In this document: positions 8,663 through 21,440 of the stretch, in pieces
Position numbering within the stretch: position 1 is the first letter of the stretch
Layout of the letters: the number at the start of each line of letters is the position of its first letter
Assembly: GCF_041262525.1 (NCBI RefSeq)
Contig: NZ_JBGCCK010000018.1
Location: 1-64,000, forward strand
Length of the DNA stretch: 64,000 bases
Direction of reading: 5' to 3'
Source of the DNA: Streptacidiphilus sp041262525
GTDB taxonomy: Bacteria; Actinomycetota; Actinomycetes; Streptomycetales; Streptomycetaceae
Program-made: the position numbers and the translations under genes
Notes under the pieces: model-generated
Told to the model about the DNA's origin: nothing
The model's database searches: none
The model's input: the letters and a program-made list of their open reading frames with translations, nothing else

Positions 8663-9631
8663 TTACTGGTGTGCGTAGCCGATGGCGTCGGTCAGTTTGG
8701 CGAAGCCGCGCGCGGCGAGCGCGGCGCGCAGTTCGTCCAGGACGCGCAGCGGCGCGCCGGGGTCGTTGAAGATCGCGGTGCCGACAGCCACGCCGGACGC
8801 GCCCGCGAGCACGAACTCCAGGGCGTCCAGCCCGCTGCGGATCCCACCCATGCCGAGGATCGGCACGGCGGCGAACTCGCCGGCCCGCATCGCGGCGTGG
8901 ACCTGGTAGACGCAGCGGACGGCGACCGGACGGATCGCCGGTCCGGAGAGCCCACCGGTGGTCCCGGCGAGATGCGGGCGCAGGGTGTCGGTGTCGATGA
9001 CGATCCCGAGCAGAGTGTTGATCATCGACAGGCCGTCCGCGCCGGCCCTGACGCAGGCCTTGGCGATGTCGGTGATCGAGGTGACGTCGGGCGTCAGCTT
9101 GGCGTAGACGGGGAGGGCGGGGTCGGTGACCTCGCGGACCGCCTGGACCACGTCATGGGAGGTGGCCGGGTTGCAGGCGAAGACCAGGCCGCGGTTGGCG
9201 ACGTTCGGGCAGGAGATGTTGGCCTCGAGGCCGACGACGCCCGGCTGCCCGTTCAGCAGCCGCGCGCACTCCGCGAACTCCTCGACCCGCTCCCCCGCGA
9301 TCGACACCAGCACGCGCGCGCCGCGCTCGGCCAGCCACGGCAGCTCGTGCTCGACGAAGTGCTCGATGCCCGAGCCCTGCAAGCCGATCGAGTTGAGCAT
9401 CCCGCTGGGCGTCTCGGCCATACGCGGGGTGGCCCGTCCGGAACGCGGGTAGGGCATGATCGTCTTGGTGGTGATCGAGCCCAGCTCGGCGAGCGGCTGG
9501 AACTTGGCGATCTCCCGCCCGTAGCCGGCGCAGCCGGACGCGGTGCTCACCGGGTTGGGCAGCGTGCCGCCGCCGAAGGGCGCGGTCAGGTCGACGGCCT
9601 CCGGCGTGAGCGGAGTCGGGGTGGTGGCCAT
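8663..9631 (-). CDS. pyrD: Dihydroorotate dehydrogenase class 1B, catalytic subunit
   Basis: 322 residues. An FMN-dependent TIM-barrel that oxidises dihydroorotate to orotate. The active-site base is the Cys in ANISCPNVAN, as in class 1 enzymes (class 2 uses Ser). GCAGYGREIAKF, KLTPDVTSI and GMGGIRSGLDALEF are typical. Its start lies one base after the pyrK stop, so the two are translated together; class 1B enzymes are PyrD2-PyrK2 tetramers that pass electrons to NAD+. A second, unrelated-class dihydroorotate dehydrogenase lies two genes upstream. Confidence 0.93.
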   Translation of the reverse strand: MATTPTPLTPEAVDLTAPFGGGTLPNPVSTASGCAGYGREIAKFQPLAELGSITTKTIMPYPRSGRATPRMAETPSGMLNSIGLQGSGIEHFVEHELPWLAERGARVLVSIAGERVEEFAECARLLNGQPGVVGLEANISCPNVANRGLVFACNPATSHDVVQAVREVTDPALPVYAKLTPDVTSITDIAKACVRAGADGLSMINTLLGIVIDTDTLRPHLAGTTGGLSGPAIRPVAVRCVYQVHAAMRAGEFAAVPILGMGGIRSGLDALEFVLAGASGVAVGTAIFNDPGAPLRVLDELRAALAARGFAKLTDAIGYAHQ

Positions 9632-9632
9632 C

Positions 9633-10484
9633 TCAGTGCACTCCCATCGCCGCGGCGCCCTCGATGTCGGCCGGAATCGTGCCCACGTCGTCCCAACGGA
9701 CGCGCGAGCCGTCGAAGCACGGGCCCTCGACGCAGGCGCGCGCGAAGCGGCTCACGCCGTCGTCGCCGACGACGGGCAGGACACAGGTCATGCAGACGCC
9801 GACGCCGCAGGCCATGGCCTCCTCGACGGCGGTGAAGCAGCGGACGCCCTCGGCCGTGGCGGTCTCGGTGACGGACTGCAGCATGCCCATCGGCCCGCAG
9901 GCGTAGACGACCCTCGCCTCTATGGCCCGCATGGCCTCGGCGAGCGGGAGTGTCACCTGACCCCGTATCCCGACGCTGCCGTCGTCGGTGGTCACCAGCA
10001 CGTCGGGGGTGAGCGCGCGGGCCTCCTCGACGCCGAAGAGCCGGTCGCCGCTGGCCGCGCCCAGGATGAAGCCGACCGAGCCGCCCTGAGCCCGGATCAG
10101 GTCCGCCACGCCGAACAACGGCGCGCTGCCGTAGCCGCCCGCGACGAGCAGCGCGGAGACGGGCCCGTTCGGGACCGGGAAGGCGTTGCCGAGCGGCGCG
10201 ACGATGTCGAGCGTGTCGCCGACCCGGCAGCGGGCCAGCTCACGCGTGCCGCGCCCGGACTCGGCGAAGACGATCTCGATGGTCCCGGCGGCAGGGTCGG
10301 CACGGTGGATGGAGAAGGCCCGGCGCAGCAGCATCGACGAGTCCGGCCCGCCGACGGCGACGGCGACGAAGTGGCCGGGCAGGACGCGCTCGGCGATCCC
10401 TTCCGCCCGCAGCACCAGCCGGTGGTAACCACCGACCGGCGACAGCTCCACGATCTCGGCCTGTCGTTGCAGCGGGTGTGCCAT
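9633..10484 (-). CDS. pyrK: Dihydroorotate dehydrogenase electron-transfer subunit
   Basis: 283 residues. The N-terminal ferredoxin-reductase-like FAD domain (LLRRAFSIHR, the flavin-binding RxFS motif) is followed by the NAD-binding VAGGYGSAPLFGVADLI and a C-terminal 2Fe-2S cluster loop with ACGVGVCMTC and a fourth Cys in ARACVEGP. It moves electrons from PyrD FMN through 2Fe-2S and FAD to NAD+. ATG 10484 gives the usual start; the open frame upstream is poor. It lies between pyrD2 and pyrD1. Confidence 0.93.
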   Translation of the reverse strand: MAHPLQRQAEIVELSPVGGYHRLVLRAEGIAERVLPGHFVAVAVGGPDSSMLLRRAFSIHRADPAAGTIEIVFAESGRGTRELARCRVGDTLDIVAPLGNAFPVPNGPVSALLVAGGYGSAPLFGVADLIRAQGGSVGFILGAASGDRLFGVEEARALTPDVLVTTDDGSVGIRGQVTLPLAEAMRAIEARVVYACGPMGMLQSVTETATAEGVRCFTAVEEAMACGVGVCMTCVLPVVGDDGVSRFARACVEGPCFDGSRVRWDDVGTIPADIEGAAAMGVH

Positions 10485-10534
10485 CGCGCCTGCTCGCCTC
10501 TCTCCGTCGCTCGGGCCGCTCGGGTCGGTCGCCG

Positions 10535-11629
<1,095 letters not shown>

Positions 11630-11670
11630 GAGGTGCAGCCTTTGATTCAGAGGTGCGGAGGAGACTGCCC

Positions 11671-11772
11671 AGGGGCGCGGGGAACTGCGCGACAAGCCAC
11701 CGACGTGGTGAGTCCCCGAACGAGCAGGGCCATCCGCACAGGGTGGTTGCTCGCGCAGTTCCCCGCGCCCCT
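11671..11772. repeat. Dispersed hairpin repeat, copy 1 (after carB)
   Basis: A 102-bp core. The arms begin AGGGGCGCGGGGAACTGCGC and end with its complement; the middle holds the conserved GCAGGGCCATCCGCACAGGG. It lies between the carB stop and the pyrD2 start, and the flank next to the carB TAG carries the outer motif GTTGCA. In the minus-strand RNA it would fold into a long hairpin 14 bases after the carB stop. Other copies are at 37940, 47857, 55207 and 59397. Confidence 0.9.
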
Positions 11773-11785
11773 TTAGGTGTTGCAA

Positions 11786-15083
<3,298 letters not shown>

Positions 15084-15091
<8 letters not shown>

Positions 15092-16244
15092 GCTGGCCCT
15101 CCATCAGAGCGAAGAAGCGGTCGAACAGGTAGGCGGCGTCGTGCGGACCGGCCGCCGCCTCCGGGTGGTACTGGACGCTGAACGCGGGCTGGTCCAGGCA
15201 CTGCAGGCCCTCGACCACGTCGTCGTTCAGGCAGACGTGCGAGACCTCGACGCGCCCGAAGGGCGTCTCGGAGACGCGGTCGAGCGGCGCGTCCACGGCG
15301 AAGCCGTGGTTGTGCGCGGTGACCTCGACCTTGCCGGTGGTGCGGTCCTGCACCGGCTGGTTGATGCCGCGGTGGCCGTACTTCAGCTTGTAGGTGCCGA
15401 AGCCGAGCGCGCGGCCGAGCAGCTGGTTGCCGAAGCAGATGCCGAAGAACGGCGTCCTGCGGCCCAGCACCTCGCGCAGCACGGCCACCTGGCCGTCGGC
15501 GGTGGCCGGGTCGCCGGGGCCGTTCGAGAAGAACACCCCGTCGGGGTTGACGGCGTAGACGTCCTCGGCGGTGGCGTTGGCGGGCAGCACGTGCACCTCG
15601 ATGCCCCGCTCGGCCATCCGGTGCGGGGTCATGCCCTTGATGCCGAGGTCGAGTGCGGCGACGGTGAAGCGCTTCTCACCGATGGCCGGGACGACGTAGA
15701 CCTCGTCGGTGGCGACCTCGCCGCACAGGTCCGCGCCCTCCATCTGCGGGGCCTGGCGGACACGCTCCAGCATGGTCGCGTCGTCGGCGAGGGCGGGGCC
15801 GGAGAAGATCCCGGCGCGCATCGCGCCGGCCTCGCGCAGGTGGCGGGTGAGCGCGCGGGTGTCGATGCCGCTTATGCCGACGATGCCCTGCGTCGTCAGC
15901 TCCTCGTCCAGCGAGCGCTTGGCACGCCAGTTGGAGGGGATCCGGCTGGGGTCGCGCACGACGTAGCCGGCGACCCAGATCCGGGACGACTCCGGGTCCT
16001 CGTCGTTGACGCCGGTGTTGCCGATCTGAGGGGCGGTCATCGCCACGATCTGGCGGTGGTAGGAGGGGTCGGTCAGGGTCTCCTGATAGCCCGTCATGCC
16101 CGTGTTGAAGACGGCCTCGCCGAAGGTCTCGCCGACCGCGCCGTAGGCCTGGCCGCGGAAGATCCGGCCGTCCTCAAGGACGTAGGCGGCAGCGACGCGC
16201 TGGCGGCGTCGTGCCGTGGGGGTGGATGCCGGTGCGGTCATCAT
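15084..16244 (-). CDS. carA: Carbamoyl-phosphate synthase small subunit
   Basis: 386 residues. This is the glutamine amidotransferase subunit that supplies ammonia to CarB. The class I triad is visible: nucleophile Cys in FFGICFGNQLLGRALG, and His-Pro-Glu in QYHPEAAAGPHD. GVFFSNGPGDP is the oxyanion region. Its ATG overlaps the stop of the upstream membrane-protein gene by 4 bases (ATGA). Confidence 0.97.
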
Positions 16245-16861
16245 GCGCCTTCCACGTTCTTGTCGTTCACATCAAGCTCAGCGCTCTTGTTCACGTCGTT
16301 CGGGTGAGTCACCTTGTCGTGTGCCCTGATCATGACCTCGATCGCGGTGACCCAGTTGTCGTGCTCGGCGGAGTGGTCGCCCCGGAAGCCGGAGTCGAGC
16401 TGCTTGCCGCCCAACTCCCAGGTGACGACCAGCAGGCCGCCCTCGGGGAAGACCTTGCCCGCGATGCCCTTGTCCAGGCGGGCGCCGCGCAGGTCGCCGA
16501 CCGGGATGAAGAAGCTCTGCGACGCGGGGCGGACCACCTTGAGGCCCTCGGCGCTGAGGGTCAGCTCGACGAGGCTGCGCTCGCCGAGGCGGTGGGCGAC
16601 GACCCGGTCCAGCCAGTTGCCTGCGGTGGTGGTGCCCGCGTAGCGGCCCTCGAGCTCCAGGACGGGCTCGGTGGTCCGGCTCGGCACGGCGCCGGGCACG
16701 GGCAGTCCGGACTGGACCGTCCGGCGCCACTGCCAGCCCTGGCGCATCAGCCAGTAGACGAGCGCGATGACCAGCAGGATGCCGATGGTCCAGCCGATCA
16801 GATCACCCACGTGGGTGACCGGAGCGGAGTGCGGAGCCTCAGCCATCATCGTCAGTCTCAT
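16241..16861 (-). CDS. PH-like membrane protein embedded in the pyr operon
   Basis: 206 residues. One transmembrane helix near the N-terminus (GWTIGILLVIALVYWLMRQG), then a soluble beta-rich domain that resembles bacterial PH-like folds (AGTTTAGNWLDRVVAHRL, LRGARLDKGIAGKVF, GGLLVVTWELGGKQLDSGF). It overlaps pyrC upstream and carA downstream by 4 bases each, so it is made in step with the pyrimidine enzymes. As I recall, streptomycetes keep a similar gene at this spot. No enzymatic motif is seen; a role in anchoring or tuning the pathway at the membrane is a guess. Confidence 0.75.
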   Translation of the reverse strand: MRLTMMAEAPHSAPVTHVGDLIGWTIGILLVIALVYWLMRQGWQWRRTVQSGLPVPGAVPSRTTEPVLELEGRYAGTTTAGNWLDRVVAHRLGERSLVELTLSAEGLKVVRPASQSFFIPVGDLRGARLDKGIAGKVFPEGGLLVVTWELGGKQLDSGFRGDHSAEHDNWVTAIEVMIRAHDKVTHPNDVNKSAELDVNDKNVEGA

Positions 16862-18147
16862 ACGAGCTCACCGTCGAGAACCTTGGCCTCGCCGCGCAGG
16901 AAGGTGGCGACGACGCGTCCGGGCAGGTCCAGGCCCCGGTAGGGGGTGTTGCGGCTGCGGGTGGCGAAGGAGTCCGGGTTCACCTGGCCACGGTAGTCCG
17001 CGTCGAAGAGCACCAGGTTGGCCGGTTCGCCCACCGAGACGGGACGGCCGTGGCCGGGGATCCCGCTGATCGCGGCCGGCTTGGCGGACATCCGCTCGGC
17101 GACCTCGGCCCAGCCCATCAGGCCGGTGTCGACCATCGCGCTCTGCACGACGCTGAGCGCGGTCTCCAGGCCGACCATGCCCATCGCGGCCGCGGACCAC
17201 TCGCACTGCTTGTCCTCGGCGGGATGCGGCGCGTGGTCGGTGGCGACGATGTCGATCGTGCCGTCGGCCAGTGCCTCACGCAGGGCCAGCACGTCGGCCT
17301 CGGTGCGCAGCGGCGGGTTGACCTTGTAGACCGCGTCGTAGGAGCGGACCAGCTCGTCGGTCAGCAGCAGGTGGTGCGGGGTCACCTCGGCGGTGACGTC
17401 CCAGCCCTTCGACTTGGCCCAGCGGATGATCTCCACCGAACCGGCCGTCGAGAGGTGGCAGACGTGCAGGCGCGAGCCGACGTGCGCGGCGAGCAGCACG
17501 TCGCGGGCGATGATCGACTCCTCGGCGACGGCCGGCCAGCCGGCCAGCCCGAGCTCGCCGGAGACGATGCCCTCGTTCATCTGCGCGCCCTCGGTCAGCC
17601 GCGGCTCCTGCGCGTGCTGAGCGACGACGCCGCCGAAGGCCTTCACGTACTCCAGCGCGCGGCGCATGATCACCGCGTCGTCGACGCACTTGCCGTCGTC
17701 GGAGAAGACCCGGACCTGCGCGGCGGAGTCGGCCATCGCGCCGAGCTCGGCGAGCTGCTTGCCCTCCAGGCCGACGGTGACCGCGCCGATCGGCTGCACG
17801 TCGCAGTAGCCGGACTCGCGGCCGAGCCGCCAGACCTGCTCGACGACGCCGGCGGTGTCTGCGACGGGGAAGGTGTTGGCCATCGCGTGGACCGCGGTGA
17901 AGCCGCCCTTGGCCGCGGCGCGGGTGCCGGTGTAGACGGTCTCGGCGTCCTCGCGGCCGGGCTCGCGCAGGTGGGTGTGCAGGTCGACCAGGCCGGGCAG
18001 AGCGATCAGGCCGTCGGCCGCGATCTCCTGCTCGCCGTCCTGCGTGGCGAGACCGGTACCGATCTCGGCGATCAGGCCGTCGGCGATGCGGATGTCCTGC
18101 GGGTCGCCGCCGAGGATGCGGGCGTTGCGGATCAGGTAGTGCGTCAC
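16858..18147 (-). CDS. pyrC: Dihydroorotase
   Basis: 429 residues, a class I dihydroorotase of the amidohydrolase superfamily that closes carbamoyl aspartate to dihydroorotate. Metal ligands are visible: HxH in LVDLHTHLREPG, and ATDHAPHPAEDK holds the catalytic Asp. The length fits the 'multifunctional complex type' PyrC of Gram-positives. The GTG at 18147 overlaps the pyrB stop by 4 bases. Confidence 0.97.
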   Translation of the reverse strand: MTHYLIRNARILGGDPQDIRIADGLIAEIGTGLATQDGEQEIAADGLIALPGLVDLHTHLREPGREDAETVYTGTRAAAKGGFTAVHAMANTFPVADTAGVVEQVWRLGRESGYCDVQPIGAVTVGLEGKQLAELGAMADSAAQVRVFSDDGKCVDDAVIMRRALEYVKAFGGVVAQHAQEPRLTEGAQMNEGIVSGELGLAGWPAVAEESIIARDVLLAAHVGSRLHVCHLSTAGSVEIIRWAKSKGWDVTAEVTPHHLLLTDELVRSYDAVYKVNPPLRTEADVLALREALADGTIDIVATDHAPHPAEDKQCEWSAAAMGMVGLETALSVVQSAMVDTGLMGWAEVAERMSAKPAAISGIPGHGRPVSVGEPANLVLFDADYRGQVNPDSFATRSRNTPYRGLDLPGRVVATFLRGEAKVLDGELV

Positions 18148-19124
18148 TTGCTGAGCTCCTCGGGCATCGCGGACGTGGTGGTGATCGCAGGCTCGGAACC
18201 GCCGAGCAGCAGGTAGAGGACGGCCATGCGGACGCTGACGCCGTTGGCGACCTGCTCCACGATGACCGCCCGGTCGGAGTCGGCGATGGTGGACTCGATC
18301 TCCATGCCGCGGACCATCGGGCCGGGGTGCATCACCAGCGCGTGCTCCGGCATCAGCGCGAGGCGGCGGGCGTCCAAGCCATAGCGGCGGGTGTACTCGC
18401 GCTGGGTCGGGAAGAACGCGGCGTTCATCCGCTCGCGCTGGACGCGCAGCATCATCACCGCGTCGGCCTTGGTGAGCGCGGCGTCCAGGTCGTAGGAGGT
18501 CTGGCAGGGCCAGGTCTCCACGCCGTAGGGCATCAGCGTCGGCGGGGCCACCAAGGTGACCTCGGCGCCGAGGGTGTGCAGCAGGTGAACGTTCGAGCGG
18601 GCCACGCGGCTGTGCAGGACGTCACCGACGATGGTTACCCTGCGGCCCGCGAGGTCGTGGCCGACACCCGGGTTGAGGTGGCGGCGCATGGTGAAGGCGT
18701 CGAGCAGGGCTTGGGTGGGGTGCTCGTGGGTGCCGTCACCGGCGTTGACGACGCTTCCGTGCAACCAGTCGGAGTCGGCCAGCAGCTTGGGCGCGCCCGA
18801 GGCGCTGTGTCGGATGACGACCGCGTCGGCGCCCATGGCCTGGAGAGTGAGCGCGGTGTCCTTGAGGCTCTCGCCCTTGGAGACCGAGGAGCCCTTGGCG
18901 GAGAAGTTGATGACGTCGGCGGAGAGCCGCTTCTCGGCGACCTCGAAGGAGGTGCGGGTGCGGGTCGAGTCCTCGAAGAAGAGATTGACGATCGTCCGGC
19001 CACGCAGCGTCGGCAGCTTCTTGACCGAGCGCGCGGACACCTGGGCCATCTGCTCGCCAGTGTCCAGGATCAGCAGCGCGTCCTCGCGGGTCAGGTCCGC
19101 GGTGGAGATGAGGTGGCGCTTCAC
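18144..19124 (-). CDS. pyrB: Aspartate carbamoyltransferase catalytic subunit
   Basis: 326 residues. It condenses carbamoyl phosphate and aspartate. Carbamoyl-phosphate binding is through DSTRTRTSFEVAEKRL; HPTQALLDAFTMRRHL and VLHSRVARSNVH are family signatures. No regulatory pyrI is present, so control should come from PyrR. It overlaps pyrR by 4 bases (GTGA). Confidence 0.97.
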   Translation of the reverse strand: MKRHLISTADLTREDALLILDTGEQMAQVSARSVKKLPTLRGRTIVNLFFEDSTRTRTSFEVAEKRLSADVINFSAKGSSVSKGESLKDTALTLQAMGADAVVIRHSASGAPKLLADSDWLHGSVVNAGDGTHEHPTQALLDAFTMRRHLNPGVGHDLAGRRVTIVGDVLHSRVARSNVHLLHTLGAEVTLVAPPTLMPYGVETWPCQTSYDLDAALTKADAVMMLRVQRERMNAAFFPTQREYTRRYGLDARRLALMPEHALVMHPGPMVRGMEIESTIADSDRAVIVEQVANGVSVRMAVLYLLLGGSEPAITTTSAMPEELSK

Positions 19125-19681
19125 TTGGCTGCACTCGCTTCCGACTCGCCGAGCAGGACGGCGTCGACGCCGTCCGTCTCGTCCAGCTTCACTTTCACGG
19201 ACTCGCGCAGCGAAGTGGGCAGGTTCTTGCCCACGTAGTCGGCGCGGATGGGCAGCTCGCGGTGGCCTCGGTCGACCAGGACCGCGAGCTGGACGGCGCG
19301 CGGGCGGCCGATGTCGCCGAGCGCGTCGAGGGCGGCGCGGATGGTGCGGCCGGAGAAGAGCACGTCGTCGACCAGGACGACGAGCTTGCCGTCGATGCCG
19401 CCGGACGGGATCTCGGTGTGCTCCAGGGCGCGAGCGGGCTTGAGCCGCAGGTCGTCCCGGTACATGGTGATGTCGAGCGTCCCGAACGGGATCTCGCGGC
19501 CGGTGATCTCGGCGAGCTTGCGGTGCAGGCGGCGGGCGAGGTGGACGCCGCGGGTGTGGATGCCGAGGAGGACGACGTCGTCGGCGCCCTTGGCGCGTTC
19601 GACGATCTCGTGGGCGATCCGGGTGAGGGAACGGGCGATGTCGCCCTGGTCCAGTACCTGTCGCTGGGCAGCTGTGGTCAT
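19121..19681 (-). CDS. pyrR: PyrR, pyrimidine operon RNA-binding regulator
   Basis: 186 residues. It has a type I phosphoribosyltransferase fold with the PRPP loop VVLVDDVLFSGRTIRAAL and often weak uracil phosphoribosyltransferase activity. UMP-bound PyrR binds a hairpin in pyr mRNA and lowers expression. It is the first gene of the operon, and a matching hairpin lies just before its start codon, so PyrR should control its own operon. Confidence 0.97.
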   Translation of the reverse strand: MTTAAQRQVLDQGDIARSLTRIAHEIVERAKGADDVVLLGIHTRGVHLARRLHRKLAEITGREIPFGTLDITMYRDDLRLKPARALEHTEIPSGGIDGKLVVLVDDVLFSGRTIRAALDALGDIGRPRAVQLAVLVDRGHRELPIRADYVGKNLPTSLRESVKVKLDETDGVDAVLLGESEASAAK

Positions 19682-19692
19682 GCCGAAGCCGA

Positions 19693-19718
19693 CCTCCTTC
19701 CCCGCCTCACGGGACGGG
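19693..19718 (-). promoter_or_regulatory. PyrR-binding hairpin next to the pyrR Shine-Dalgarno
   Basis: In the minus-strand RNA, CCCG and CGGG arms flank the loop UCCCGUGAGG, which fits the known PyrR loop pattern UCCNGNGAGG (hairpin 19718 down to 19701). The Shine-Dalgarno GAAGGAGG follows at once (19700-19693), 11 bases before the pyrR ATG. Binding of PyrR would therefore cover or restrict the ribosome site. This suits translational repression, as described for mycobacterial pyrR, better than attenuation. No terminator follows the hairpin. Confidence 0.8.
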
Positions 19719-19929
19719 CCTTAAAGGATGTCTACGGGTGGAGCACCCGGTGCGCATCTCCAAAAGCTGAAGGAAGCCTGGGAGTGTGCACTCCGGGAAC
19801 CGCCGTCCACCCTACCAGGGCGATCACCGCACGCCGCGCCGGACCCCCGCCGACCTGCGGCGGGGCGAGGGGGAGGCTGCCACCACGCGGGGGGTCGCAC
19901 GACTGCCTCGTTCGGCTTGACGAACGCAT

Positions 19930-19944
19930 ATCACTCTGCGTAAC
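19930..19944. promoter_or_regulatory. BldD box 1 upstream of bldD
   Basis: ATCACTCTGCGTAAC fits every fixed position of the published BldD palindrome NTNACNC(A/T)GNGTNAN. It lies about 133 bases before the bldD start and on the shared bldD/pyrR intergenic region. BldD is known to repress its own gene in S. coelicolor. Confidence 0.8.
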
Positions 19945-19959
19945 CTCACACTCAGTTAC
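19945..19959. promoter_or_regulatory. BldD box 2 upstream of bldD
   Basis: CTCACACTCAGTTAC fits the BldD consensus with one mismatch and abuts box 1 with no gap. The pair probably forms one tandem operator. Confidence 0.6.
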
Positions 19960-20076
19960 GGCCAGGCGACGAAGCGCCCAATGTTGTGCCGGGTTCGCGC
20001 CGTCCCGGGCCGCTACAGGCCAGGCGAAGCACGTGATCACAAGCACTCGCTTTGCACTTACGTCCGGGGAGACACA

Positions 20077-20580
20077 TTGTCCAGCGACTACGCGAAACAG
20101 CTTGGCGGCAAGCTGCGCGCGATCCGCACCCAGCAGGGGCTCTCCCTGCACGGCGTCGAGGAGAAGTCCCAGGGCCGCTGGAAGGCCGTGGTCGTCGGCT
20201 CCTACGAGCGCGGTGACCGCGCGGTGACGGTCCAGCGCCTCGCCGAGCTGGCCGAGTTCTACGGCGTCCCGGTACAGGAGCTGCTTCCCGGCAGCACCCC
20301 CGGCGGTGCGGCGGAGCCCCCGCCGCGCCTGGTGCTCGACCTCGAGCGCCTGGCGCAGGTCCCTTCCGAGAAGGCGGGCCCGCTCCAGCGCTACGCGGCG
20401 ACGATCCAGAGCCAGCGCGGCGACTACAACGGCAAGGTCCTCTCGATCCGCCAGGACGACCTGCGCACGCTGGCCGTCATCTACGACCAGCCGGCCTCGC
20501 TCCTGGTCGACCAGCTGATCAGCTGGGGCGTCCTGGACCCGGACGCGCGCCGCGCGGTCCGCGAGGACGACTCGGTCTGA
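20077..20580 (+). CDS. bldD: BldD, c-di-GMP-dependent developmental master regulator
   Basis: 167 residues. The N-terminal XRE-type helix-turn-helix (LGGKLRAIRTQQGLSLHGVE to about residue 65) binds BldD boxes. The C-terminal domain carries the full c-di-GMP signature R114-G-D116-X8-R125-Q-D-D128. With c-di-GMP bound it dimerises and represses sporulation genes during vegetative growth. TTG 20077 is chosen: GGGGAGA lies 5-6 bases upstream, and it gives the canonical MSSDYAKQLG start and length. It is divergent from pyrR, and two BldD boxes in the gap indicate autoregulation. Confidence 0.97.
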   Translation: MSSDYAKQLGGKLRAIRTQQGLSLHGVEEKSQGRWKAVVVGSYERGDRAVTVQRLAELAEFYGVPVQELLPGSTPGGAAEPPPRLVLDLERLAQVPSEKAGPLQRYAATIQSQRGDYNGKVLSIRQDDLRTLAVIYDQPASLLVDQLISWGVLDPDARRAVREDDSV

Positions 20581-20600
20581 GCGCGCTGACCGCCTGATCC

Positions 20601-20656
20601 GCAGAAACGTTGCGGCAGGGTTCCTCCCGCATGGGAAGGGACCCTGCCGCTTCTGC
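20601..20656. terminator. Bidirectional terminator after bldD
   Basis: GCGGCAGGGT (20612-20621) pairs with ACCCTGCCGC (20641-20650), extended by GCAGAA/TTCTGC outside. It lies between the convergent bldD and zinc-ribbon membrane-protein genes. Confidence 0.85.
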
Positions 20657-20661
20657 GTCGC

Positions 20662-21366
20662 TCAGACGACCGGGTACCGGGCGACGAGGTCCCCGTAGCC
20701 CCCGGCGTTCCAGACGATCTGCCGGAACTCGCCGAGGCTCAGCGGCCGGGAGGGTTCGCTCGGCGTGGCCCTGAAGTGCGCGGTGCCGCAGCGCGCGCAG
20801 TACCAGCCGCGCGACCAGACCGCCTCCGCCTGCGGTCGGCCCGCGAGCCTACGGCGGAAGCCGAGTCGCACCAGCCGCAGCCGCAGCATCAGCCCGACCA
20901 CGAGCAGCAGCCCGATCAGCACGAGGAGAACGCCCAGCCAGCCCAGCCAGGCGTAGGTTCCGTGCGGGGTCAGGTCTGCGGGGGTGGCGGGGATGTTGCA
21001 GTTGTCGGGGCCGGAGAACTGCGGCGTGCAGTCCTGCGGCGGATCGCCGCGCCAGTGCCCCGCCCCCACCGCCACCACGTAGGCCACGACGCCGGCGAGC
21101 GGCAGCAGGAAACCCAGGCAGCCCAACGGCAGCGCACCGAGGCAGCCGCGACCCAGCTGCACCGCATCGGGTGCGGGAGCGAGTGACCGAGCGAGGGCGG
21201 TGGTGACCGTGCGCTGCTCGGTGTGGGCCATGCGCTCGTCTGTGCTCGGGACGTGGACCGAGACGGTGTCCACGCCTGCCCGGTAGACGGCGGGCACCCC
21301 CTGGACCCGGTCCGCCTGCCCGCAGTTGGGGCAGGCAGGTATGCCGGCGTCGTAGAGCTCGCTCAT
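20662..21366 (-). CDS. Zinc-ribbon membrane protein
   Basis: 234 residues. An N-terminal CPNCG and a later CARCG form split zinc-ribbon halves around two transmembrane helices (about GCLGFLLPLAGVVAYVVAVG and WLGVLLVLIGLLLVVGLML). ATG 21366 has GGGGGAA upstream; the longer frame is low quality. No known function. It marks the left end of the accessory block. Confidence 0.7.
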   Translation of the reverse strand: MSELYDAGIPACPNCGQADRVQGVPAVYRAGVDTVSVHVPSTDERMAHTEQRTVTTALARSLAPAPDAVQLGRGCLGALPLGCLGFLLPLAGVVAYVVAVGAGHWRGDPPQDCTPQFSGPDNCNIPATPADLTPHGTYAWLGWLGVLLVLIGLLLVVGLMLRLRLVRLGFRRRLAGRPQAEAVWSRGWYCARCGTAHFRATPSEPSRPLSLGEFRQIVWNAGGYGDLVARYPVV

Positions 21367-21440
21367 CGTTCCCCCGTCGGACTCGCTTGGTGGCGCGCCA
21401 ATGTAGCGCCGGGAACGACGCTCCGGCAGGGGTTCTCGGT

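Noticed and set aside
11630..11785. N-terminal extension of class 2 PyrD
   Set aside because: The added residues are translated repeat element; the real start is GTG 11629.
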